Below, piece by piece: positions 1-5,048 of a DNA stretch of 5,056 bases; the stretch's first letter is position 1, and every line of letters starts with the position of its first letter. The notes beneath the pieces are model-generated. The model ran no database searches and had not been told where the DNA came from. It worked only from the letters and a program-made list of their open reading frames with translations. This DNA is from Candidatus Zixiibacteriota bacterium (GTDB lineage Bacteria > Zixibacteria > MSB-5A5 > GN15 > FEB-12). The position numbers were made by a program, and so were the translations under genes. The stretch lies in contig QNAD01000171.1 in the NCBI GenBank assembly GCA_003641345.1, positions 1-5,056 on the forward strand, read 5' to 3'.

Positions 1-1
1 A

Positions 2-40
2 CGCAGACGTGCCAACCGTCACAAAAAGAAAAAAGTTTAA
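2..40 (+). CDS. 3' end of an upstream gene with a basic C-terminus (possible small ribosomal protein)
   Basis: Only the last 12 codons and the TAA stop (38-40) lie in the window; the gene starts before position 1. In this frame the tail reads RRRANRHKKKKV, with nine Arg, Lys or His among twelve residues. Such a tail is typical of small RNA-binding ribosomal proteins such as bS21, but it is too short to identify the protein. The other two frames give less convincing tails, and a weak hairpin with a T-run follows at 55-81, which fits a gene ending here. The base composition of this stretch is less AT-rich than the rest of the window, as expected for a highly expressed gene. The identity is inference only. 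Confidence 0.5.
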   Translation, partial: RRRANRHKKKKV

Positions 41-54
41 ACTAATTGGGAATT

Positions 55-81
55 AAAGTTCTATCATTTTGGAACTTTTTT
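55..81 (+). terminator. Weak intrinsic terminator after the upstream gene
   Basis: A perfect 7-bp stem AAAGTTC (55-61) / GAACTTT (72-78) closes a 10-nt loop and runs into a six-T tract (76-81) that partly overlaps the 3' arm. It starts 15 nt after the stop at 38-40, the expected place for a terminator. The stem has only two G-C pairs, so termination may be inefficient. Confidence 0.4.
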
Positions 82-90
82 CCCTTAGTT

Positions 91-120
91 TTTAAATTCA
101 GAAAGGTCGTTTTATATAAT
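91..120 (+). promoter_or_regulatory. Candidate sigma-70-type promoter for the leader of the large gene
   Basis: TATAAT at 115-120 matches the -10 consensus exactly. TTTAAA at 91-96 lies 18 nt upstream as a poor -35 element. Transcription would begin near 127, giving a leader of roughly 97 nt before the GTG at 224. In a sequence this AT-rich a TATAAT can arise by chance, so support rests mainly on its position between the hairpin at 55-81 and the next gene. I see no good Bacteroidota-type TAnnTTTG -7 element at usable spacing. Confidence 0.35.
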
Positions 121-151
121 CAAGAAATAATTTCATAAGTTGTTGATTATA
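115..151 (+). repeat. 9-bp inverted repeat in the leader region
   Basis: TATAATCAA (115-123) is the exact reverse complement of TTGATTATA (143-151). The 19-nt spacer contains a second small palindrome, GAAATAATTTC (124-134). The left arm overlaps the candidate -10 box, so the repeat could be an operator, or part of an RNA structure if transcription starts further upstream. The heptamer TTGATTA recurs at 187-193 across the loop and 3' arm of the terminator hairpin. All arms are AT-rich, so chance occurrence is a real possibility. Confidence 0.35.
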
Positions 152-162
152 AACACTTTTCT

Positions 163-183
163 ATGTGTGAAATTTGCTCGTAA
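163..183 (+). CDS. Six-codon micro-ORF (MCEICS), possible leader peptide
   Basis: ATG at 163 opens a reading frame for M-C-E-I-C-S and stops at TAA 181-183. Its last three codons fill the 5' arm of the terminator stem (175-184). That is the geometry expected of a leader peptide whose translating ribosome alters terminator folding, and two of the six residues are Cys. Against this, there is no Shine-Dalgarno upstream of the ATG, and ORFs this short are common by chance. It is recorded because of its position, not because translation is shown. Confidence 0.15.
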   Translation: MCEICS

Positions 184-207
184 TTTTTGATTACGGGCAT
201 TTTTTTT
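175..207 (+). terminator. Strong intrinsic terminator just before the start codon of the large gene
   Basis: A 10-bp stem TGCTCGTAAT (175-184) / ATTACGGGCA (190-199), with nine Watson-Crick pairs and one T-G wobble (178/196), encloses the 5-nt loop TTTTG. Eight consecutive T follow (200-207). This is a canonical Rho-independent terminator for + strand transcription. The T-run overlaps the TTG codon at 206 and ends 16 nt before GTG 224. The position would cut off transcripts arriving from upstream unless read-through is regulated, or a promoter lies within or after it. Confidence 0.8.
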
Positions 208-223
208 GCCTATTTATATTTCG

Positions 224-3200
224 GTGAATACGATTAAATTTTACATATTAGCCGGAATAATTATCACATTCCTTTTAACTACTAATGCAATTGCACGAGT
301 TAGTGAGGATTCCACTTTAATTAAATTAGATGACTATAGGGTTAATAATGATAATACTGTAACTGTCCAAAATAATCCTAAAGTAGCTGTAAGTGGTGAT
401 AGAAGTTTTATAATCAGCTGGGTTGATCGCAGAAACGGTAATGCTGATATTTATATGCAAAAATTTAATTCCGATGCCAATCCGATTGGTAATAATGTTA
501 GGATAAATGATGATAACTCAAGCAGTTATCAAACTAATCCGGACATTGGAATTGATTTATTTGGTCGTTATTCTTTAACTTGGCTTGATTATCGTGATGG
601 AACATATCCTGTAAGTCCTAATATCTATTTTCAAGGCTTTGATTCGTCGGCCAATTTTTCCGGTTCTAATATTAGCCTGACAGATATACAACAAGAGTCA
701 ATAAAAGAAGCTCCTTCCATATCATTCTCAAATACAGGAGATGGAGTTGCCGTTTGGGCAGATTATCGAAACAATAACTGGGATATAATAGGACAACGGT
801 TTAACTATGACGGCACTCTTATAGGCAGTAATTTCTATGTCAATGATGATAGTGTTTTCGCTCAGCAACATGCTCCTAAAGTATCGATGGCACCATCTGG
901 GTGGTTTGTGGTAACATGGTATGATAATAGAAATGATAATGAAGATGTATATGTGCAGTGTTATGATGAATTTGCGGTTAAAATAGGTGGAAATCTTTTA
1001 GTGAACGAGGACACATTAGGCTTTAGGCAAACATTCCCTGATGTTGCCGCCGATGGTTCTGGTAACTTTACAGTTGTTTGGACAGATTGGCGCAACGGAG
1101 AATATCCTGATAATCCTGATATATATTCCAAAAAATATGACACTTTATTAATAGCTTTGACAGAAGAAACCCTGCTCAATAACGATAGTGGTTCTTTGGC
1201 TCAAAAAGAACCAACCATTGCCTCGGACAGAATGGGGAATGTGGCAATTATCTGGTCGGATTCTACGGCATCATCATGGGATATTACGGGGCAGATGATT
1301 GATGTTGATGGTATTGTGCAAGAGGAAAATTTCCAAGCCAACTCATTCGGGGATAGTACTCAATTTGATCCAGACGTAGCATTAGATGGAATTTTCAGAT
1401 ATATAGTGTGGACTGATAATCGGAATGGAGATTTCGATATTTATACTTCGGTTACAAAATATAATGACCCAACTCTAATTGCATCGCCGGAAAATATACA
1501 ATTTCAAATGCCGGTTGGCGGTCCGTTACCTCATCAGGTAGCAGTTGAAATAAATCATGGTGGATATAATAATCTTGGCTTTACAATCGAGGGCGAAGCA
1601 GATTGGTTAAATGTTTTTCCGGTTCAGGGGCAAACCCCGGATACAATTTTTTTGTCTGTGAATTCGGATACTTTGCCTTTTGGGAAATATCAAACTATTT
1701 TGACAATGGTTGATACTCTCAATAATGATTCTTCGTCGGTAATATTGGTTGAACTTGATGTTACTTCACCGGTATTGCATCTGTCAGAAGATTCTTTATT
1801 CTTCTCTACTGTTTACGGTGTAGCTTCTAATAATATCGCTACTGTGGATATCTCCAATATTGGAAGCGGAGAAATAAATTGGGCTTCACAAATAGATTCA
1901 AGCTGGATTACAATTTCTGAAAATTCTGCCACAGCACCTTCGACAGTACAAATTTCCGTAGAACATTTAGGGCTTGATTCCGGTTTATATGTTGGTGAAA
2001 TAATTATCAATGCTCCCGGAGCGGGGGAATCACCCCAGACTATTTATGTCGAAATGGAGGTACTCCCCAATCATCCGATTATTTCAGTTAACCCTGATTC
2101 GATTTATGCCCAGATAATAAATCGTAATCTGCCTAATTTAAGTTTTGAGATAACTAATACCGGTAATGGACAATTGAATTGGGTTGCTGTTACCGATGAT
2201 TCTTGGTTATATCTGAATCGAAATCAAGGCTCGGATGATGTAACTATAAATTTAAATATTGATTCGTTAGGTCTAATATCAGGATTAAATCGAACATTTA
2301 TAAGGGTTATCGACACTGCCTCAGTTAATGATTCAGTTTTGATACCGGTTGTTATTGATTGGATTGAAGTAGGAAAGATAGAAGCTACCCCCGATTCTTT
2401 TTATATATACTCGACCACAAATTCATTTTTTGATTCATTTACTGTTATTCAAAACCTTGGCTACGGCAATCTTAATTGGACTGCTACTGAGAACGAATTA
2501 TGGCTTGATATAATCCAATCTGGAAACTCAGAGAATGACTCTCTGTATATTTCAATCAATGACCCTTCTTTGCAGTATGGAGTTTATACTGCTTTTATTG
2601 AAATCAGAGATGCTACTGCTGTTAATTCTCCCTACATAATACCATTTACATATTATTACCATCAACAACCACAAATTTCAATATTTCCCAATGAATTTAA
2701 TCTTACAGTAGATTCTTCGGAAGTATTAGATACTTTTCTTGTCGTTGGTAATAATGGAATAGGTAATTTGGATTGGTCAGCTATTTCAAATGTCAGTTAT
2801 ATAGAATTAAATCCAATGTTCGGTTCTGATGATGATACGCTTTGGATTCACCTTGAGAATAATCTGCCGGTTAGAAATTATTCCGATATTATTCGGATCA
2901 TAGACGATAATGCAATAAACTCTCCCTATACAGTTCCATTTGTATTAAATGTTAATCATAATCCAAAGGTGCGTGATACGGTTATTATTGAAACAGTTGA
3001 GATTTATCCCGGCCTTTCCGGAAATATTAATATAAATTTGGAAGTGAACCATGATTTTAAGCATATTCATTTACCGTTAAATTTTGAATCGGATAAGGTG
3101 CAGATAGATAGCGTAATAAAATCATCTGAGTTGCCATCATTTTCATTTATAAACTATAATATTAATAATATGACAAATGCAGTAGTAATTGATTTATTGT

Positions 3201-3706
3201 CAAATAATAACGACTCTGTATTTCTATCAACCAACGGTCAATTATGTCAGATATATTTTAGCTCATTTGAGTTTGCAGGAATTTCATTGATTAGTTCTGA
3301 GGTCGCAAATGATTCCGCATACCTAATTGATGAATTTGATTATTCAATACAGCTTGATGTTATACCGGGTGGTGTAAAAAGTAATATTCCTACAGATATT
3401 GATGATATTATGAATGGTGATTTACCTTCGCAATTTAAGCTATGTCAAAATTATCCAAATCCATTTAATAGTGAAACATCGATAAAATTTGAAATACCCA
3501 AATCAACGTATGTGAATTTGTCAATTTACAACATTTTAGGTCAAAAAGTTGTAACTTTGGTAGATGAAATATTAAAAATTGGAAGCTATTCAATAAACTG
3601 GCAAAGCTCTAATAATTCAGGATTTCAAGTTCCAAGTGGCATATATTTCTACAAAATTAGAACCGATTACAATCAATCAGTCAAAAAAATGGTTCTTATC
3701 AAGTAA
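224..3706 (+). CDS. Secreted modular beta-propeller / BACON-like / cohesin-like protein with type IX sorting domain
   Basis: The product has 1160 residues if started at GTG 224, which begins a clean signal peptide: MNTIK, a hydrophobic core, then NAIA as likely cleavage site near residue 24. TTG 206 is the only other start before the in-frame TGA at 188-190 and lies in the terminator T-run; neither start has a Shine-Dalgarno. The order is: seven W-D-x-R beta-propeller-type repeats (about 49-414), five Ig-like BACON-type repeats (417-914), a cohesin-like domain (915-1049), and a Por-secretion C-terminal sorting domain (1071-1160) with YPNPFN at 1077-1082. It should cross the inner membrane by Sec and the outer membrane by type IX secretion, and be released or anchored at the surface. 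A role in binding carbohydrate or protein is inferred from the modules. I see no catalytic motif. Only three Cys occur (246, 1008, 1074). Confidence 0.9.
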   Translation: MNTIKFYILAGIIITFLLTTNAIARVSEDSTLIKLDDYRVNNDNTVTVQNNPKVAVSGDRSFIISWVDRRNGNADIYMQKFNSDANPIGNNVRINDDNSSSYQTNPDIGIDLFGRYSLTWLDYRDGTYPVSPNIYFQGFDSSANFSGSNISLTDIQQESIKEAPSISFSNTGDGVAVWADYRNNNWDIIGQRFNYDGTLIGSNFYVNDDSVFAQQHAPKVSMAPSGWFVVTWYDNRNDNEDVYVQCYDEFAVKIGGNLLVNEDTLGFRQTFPDVAADGSGNFTVVWTDWRNGEYPDNPDIYSKKYDTLLIALTEETLLNNDSGSLAQKEPTIASDRMGNVAIIWSDSTASSWDITGQMIDVDGIVQEENFQANSFGDSTQFDPDVALDGIFRYIVWTDNRNGDFDIYTSVTKYNDPTLIASPENIQFQMPVGGPLPHQVAVEINHGGYNNLGFTIEGEADWLNVFPVQGQTPDTIFLSVNSDTLPFGKYQTILTMVDTLNNDSSSVILVELDVTSPVLHLSEDSLFFSTVYGVASNNIATVDISNIGSGEINWASQIDSSWITISENSATAPSTVQISVEHLGLDSGLYVGEIIINAPGAGESPQTIYVEMEVLPNHPIISVNPDSIYAQIINRNLPNLSFEITNTGNGQLNWVAVTDDSWLYLNRNQGSDDVTINLNIDSLGLISGLNRTFIRVIDTASVNDSVLIPVVIDWIEVGKIEATPDSFYIYSTTNSFFDSFTVIQNLGYGNLNWTATENELWLDIIQSGNSENDSLYISINDPSLQYGVYTAFIEIRDATAVNSPYIIPFTYYYHQQPQISIFPNEFNLTVDSSEVLDTFLVVGNNGIGNLDWSAISNVSYIELNPMFGSDDDTLWIHLENNLPVRNYSDIIRIIDDNAINSPYTVPFVLNVNHNPKVRDTVIIETVEIYPGLSGNININLEVNHDFKHIHLPLNFESDKVQIDSVIKSSELPSFSFINYNINNMTNAVVIDLLSNNNDSVFLSTNGQLCQIYFSSFEFAGISLISSEVANDSAYLIDEFDYSIQLDVIPGGVKSNIPTDIDDIMNGDLPSQFKLCQNYPNPFNSETSIKFEIPKSTYVNLSIYNILGQKVVTLVDEILKIGSYSINWQSSNNSGFQVPSGIYFYKIRTDYNQSVKKMVLIK
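368..1465 (+). repeat. Seven tandem beta-propeller-type repeats in the large protein
   Basis: The signature is a D/G-rich turn, a beta strand, then W-x-D-x-R-N-G, D-I-Y-x-Q-x-F, I-G-x-N and V-N-x-D. Counting from GTG 224, the key Trp residues are 66, 120, 178, 232, 286, 344 and 396, spaced 54, 58, 54, 54, 58 and 52. Seven copies suit a closed seven-bladed propeller. Similar repeats with D-I-Y-x-Q-R-F are common in bacterial surface proteins. The sixth copy is degenerate, with SDSTASSWDI replacing the D-x-R-N-G core. The fold is inferred from the pattern, not from a structure comparison. Confidence 0.75.
1472..2965 (+). repeat. Five tandem BACON/Ig-like repeats in the large protein
   Basis: Five repeats of about 99-100 residues follow the propeller (417-514, 515-614, 615-716, 717-815 and 816-914 from GTG 224). 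Each has a P-x-x-I/F opening strand, then N-x-G-x-G-x-L-N-W, then S-W-I/L-x-I, and a closing strand that ends at a Pro. The two aromatic positions are always exactly eight residues apart: F453/W461, W553/W561, W653/W661, W752/W760 and W851/Y859. The W-L/I-x-hydrophobic strand followed by a turn resembles BACON domains, which are linked to carbohydrate or mucin contact in Bacteroidota. Related choice-anchor or Ig-like families are the alternative. Confidence 0.7.
2966..3370 (+). other. Cohesin-like beta-sandwich domain in the large protein
   Basis: Residues about 915-1049 (from GTG 224) show the layout of cohesin-type domains found in secreted proteins of FCB-group candidate phyla: a V-x-I-x-x-V-E-I-Y-P-G-x-x-G opening, I-N-I-x-L-E-V-N-H-D, a L-P-L-N-F strand, D-S-V, and later G-Q-L-C-Q-I-Y-F. 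No dockerin (paired D-x-N/D-G loops) is present in either protein, so a cellulosome-type partner is not indicated. The assignment rests on pattern only. Confidence 0.5.
3434..3703 (+). other. C-terminal type IX (Por) secretion sorting domain, type A
   Basis: The last 90 residues carry all the usual landmarks in order: F-K-L-x-Q-N-Y-P-N-P-F-N, I-K-F-E-I-P, V-N-L-S-I-Y-N-I-L-G-Q-K-V, a G-x-Y-x-I-N-W strand, P-S-G-I-Y-F-Y-K-I, and the terminal K-K-M-V-L-I-K. This domain directs export through the outer-membrane type IX apparatus and is normally cleaved or exchanged on surface attachment. It is the best evidence in the window for the type of host. Confidence 0.93.
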
Positions 3707-3736
3707 TTTGAATGATTTCTCAATAAAAAATTAATA

Positions 3737-3755
3737 TAAAAAGTAACTTTTTTAT
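3737..3755 (+). terminator. Weak AT-only hairpin downstream of the large gene
   Basis: AAAAAGT (3738-3744) and ACTTTTT (3746-3752) are exact inverted repeats separated by one base. In practice this gives about a 5-bp A-T stem with a small GTAAC loop, followed by T-rich sequence. It lies 31 nt after the stop codon at 3704-3706. With no G-C in the usable stem it is at best a leaky terminator, so read-through into the next gene is plausible. Confidence 0.25.
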
Positions 3756-3768
3756 TCCATATTCGTAG

Positions 3769-3798
3769 TTTAAAACAAGAAAAAAAGGATTTTATAAT
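3769..3798 (+). promoter_or_regulatory. TTTAAA-N18-TATAAT promoter-like pair before the second gene
   Basis: TTTAAA (3769-3774) and TATAAT (3793-3798) are separated by 18 nt, exactly as upstream of the first gene. A start site about seven bases after this -10 would fall near 3805, inside or after the Shine-Dalgarno. The pair would therefore make a nearly leaderless mRNA, which argues against its use. It may be chance in AT-rich DNA. Confidence 0.2.
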
Positions 3799-3800
3799 AT

Positions 3801-3805
3801 GGAGG
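3801..3805 (+). promoter_or_regulatory. Shine-Dalgarno GGAGG for the second gene
   Basis: GGAGG lies 4 nt before ATG 3810. The spacing is slightly short but usable, and it supports this ATG rather than the in-frame ATG at 3825. The large gene upstream has no comparable site, so the two genes probably differ in translation initiation. Confidence 0.75.
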
Positions 3806-3809
3806 ATTT

Positions 3810-5048
3810 ATGAAACTGGTCAAAATGCTTTTACTTACCTTAATAGGCCTGTTGATAATATCAACTTTTGTTTTCGCTGATAGTGGTCGAATTTATGGAA
3901 AAATTGTTACTGTCGATGGTGATGAATTTCAAGGTCCTATCAGATGGGATAAGAACGAAGGAAATTGGGTTGATATTTTAGACGGTAACAAAAATTTGGA
4001 TAAACATAAAAAAAGCAACAGGAAAAAATATAGCAGAAATAGAGATAGGGACGCAACCATTGAATTGTTTGGAATAAAAATAGGTTCTGGTCATTCGTCT
4101 GTAAGTTGGTCTTCGTCAGCTCAATCGGGAATTAAGTTTGGTCATATTAAAACTTTGAAAGTAATCAATGATGATGCGCTATTAACTCTGAAAAATGGCA
4201 ACGAAGTTGAAATTTATAATAGTTCTACCGATATCGGTTCCAATGTAAGAGAGATTGTGATTGAAGATGAAAACGAAGGCGAACTTGAATTGGTTTGGGA
4301 TGATATAGATTATATTGAATTTATGGATAGCGATGATAATTACAAATCGAATTTTGGCGAAAGACTTTATGGTACATTAACAACTCGCAGGGGAGATGAA
4401 TTTACCGGATATATTTGCTGGGATGTTGATGAGCTTTTCACGAATGATATTTTAGATGGCGACTATAAAGGACGAAGGCGGAAAATTAAATTTGGTAAGA
4501 TTCAATCAATTGAACGTTATAGTTCCAGTGGAGCTAAAGTAATTTTGAGGAATGATGATGAATTGGTGCTTAAAGGTACCAACGATGTTAATAGCAGTAA
4601 TAGTGGGATAATTGTTTCTGATATTGATTTCGGACAGGTAATTGTTGATTGGGATGAATTTGATGAATTAATTTTCCATGAACCGAATAACAAATTAAAA
4701 TACTCACAATTTGATGGTGGAAAAGCTCTTTACGGTACAGTTTATACCGAAGATGGAGATGAATTGGTCGGGAAAATTCGTTGGGACAATGACGAAGAAT
4801 ATACATGGGAAATCCTTGATGGCAACTATCACAAAATTGAATATGATATTGAATTTGGTCAAATAAAATCTATTGAAAAAAGATCTTACCGTTCAGCTAT
4901 TGTTACTGTTTGGGATGATAGAAGCTTCACCCTCAAAGGCTCTAATGATGTTGATGATGATAATAAAGGCATATTTGTTCTTTTAGATGATGGGGAAGAG
5001 GTCGAAGTTGATTGGGAAGATTTTGAAAAAGTTGAATTCAAAAAATAG
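3810..5048 (+). CDS. Exported acidic protein with three copies of an unassigned beta-rich repeat
   Basis: The product has 412 residues. Residues 1-23 form a classical signal peptide: MKLVK, a Leu/Ile-rich core, and cleavage after VFA. There is no lipobox Cys and no type IX sorting domain, so the periplasm or outer-membrane surface is the likely destination. The mature part is three tandem units, 27-171, 185-290 and 306-411. Each opens with Y-G-x-x-x-T-x-x-G-D-E-F/L-x-G and I-R/C-W-D, passes D/E-I-L-D-G and I-x-F-G-x-I, and closes with W-D/E-D/E-hydrophobic-(x)3-hydrophobic-x-F. Unit 1 carries a ~40-residue insertion with a Lys/Arg-rich run (63-81). The rest is strongly acidic, with many D-D and D-N-D-D loops, and the only Cys is 203. 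I do not recognise a named family; a small-barrel or Ig-like binding domain is possible. No catalytic motif is visible. ATG 3810 is chosen for its Shine-Dalgarno and signal peptide. Confidence 0.88.
   Translation: MKLVKMLLLTLIGLLIISTFVFADSGRIYGKIVTVDGDEFQGPIRWDKNEGNWVDILDGNKNLDKHKKSNRKKYSRNRDRDATIELFGIKIGSGHSSVSWSSSAQSGIKFGHIKTLKVINDDALLTLKNGNEVEIYNSSTDIGSNVREIVIEDENEGELELVWDDIDYIEFMDSDDNYKSNFGERLYGTLTTRRGDEFTGYICWDVDELFTNDILDGDYKGRRRKIKFGKIQSIERYSSSGAKVILRNDDELVLKGTNDVNSSNSGIIVSDIDFGQVIVDWDEFDELIFHEPNNKLKYSQFDGGKALYGTVYTEDGDELVGKIRWDNDEEYTWEILDGNYHKIEYDIEFGQIKSIEKRSYRSAIVTVWDDRSFTLKGSNDVDDDNKGIFVLLDDGEEVEVDWEDFEKVEFKK
3888..5042 (+). repeat. Three tandem protein repeats in the second gene
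   Basis: The units lie at 3888-4322, 4362-4679 and 4725-5042. Units 2 and 3 align without a gap: LYGT, DILDG/EILDG, FG(K/Q)I-(Q/K)SIE, LKG(T/S)NDV and the final W-(D/E)-(D/E)-F all recur at an offset of exactly 121 residues. Unit 1 matches unit 2 at an offset of 158 before the insertion and 118 after it. The codons of the matching segments differ widely, so the duplication is old and kept at protein level. Confidence 0.85.
3996..4121 (+). other. Basic/Ser-rich insertion in repeat unit 1 of the second protein
   Basis: Residues about 63-104 have no counterpart in units 2 and 3. They consist of a highly basic stretch (63-81, mostly Lys, Arg, His and Asn), then a short T-I-E-L-F-G-I-K-I-G-S-G strand pair and a Ser-rich S-W-S-S-S-A-Q-S-G turn before the unit resumes at I-K-F-G. 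The charge is opposite to the acidic remainder, which suggests a separate contact surface. Confidence 0.6.

Larger units (their letters stand above)
127..207 (+). ncRNA. Possible short leader transcript or small RNA ending at the strong terminator
   Basis: If the TATAAT at 115-120 is used, the RNA would run from about 127 to the T-run ending at 207, roughly 80 nt, and finish at a textbook terminator with no gene longer than six codons inside it. It could be a small RNA, an attenuated 5' leader of the large gene, or merely the 3' trailer of the upstream gene. I recognise no known riboswitch consensus. The start position is inferred from the promoter call alone. Confidence 0.2.

Noticed and set aside
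41..205. tRNA, known riboswitch or mobile-element end in the intergenic region
   Set aside because: No cloverleaf, no riboswitch consensus I recognise, and no terminal inverted repeats with a target duplication. Only the hairpins and short repeats listed are visible.
961..1179. 72-codon open frame on the minus strand
   Set aside because: It lies fully inside the strongly supported propeller coding region, has no ribosome binding site, and its translation shows no recognisable domain.
1813..2010. 65-codon open frame on the minus strand
   Set aside because: It is antisense to the BACON-like repeats, whose motifs prove the + strand frame. The product is a low-information shadow.
224..3706. Hydrolase or protease domain in the large protein
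   Set aside because: No catalytic signature such as G-x-S-x-G, H-E-x-x-H or a glycoside hydrolase acid pair in context was found. The whole length is accounted for by structural or binding modules.
4588..4806. 72-codon open frame on the minus strand, rich in His and Gln
   Set aside because: It is antisense to repeat units 2 and 3 of the second gene. The composition follows from reversed Asp/Glu/Asn codons.
3888..5042. Possible recent tandem DNA duplication in the second gene
   Set aside because: Matching protein segments are encoded by clearly different codons, so there is no recent nucleotide repeat or slippage.
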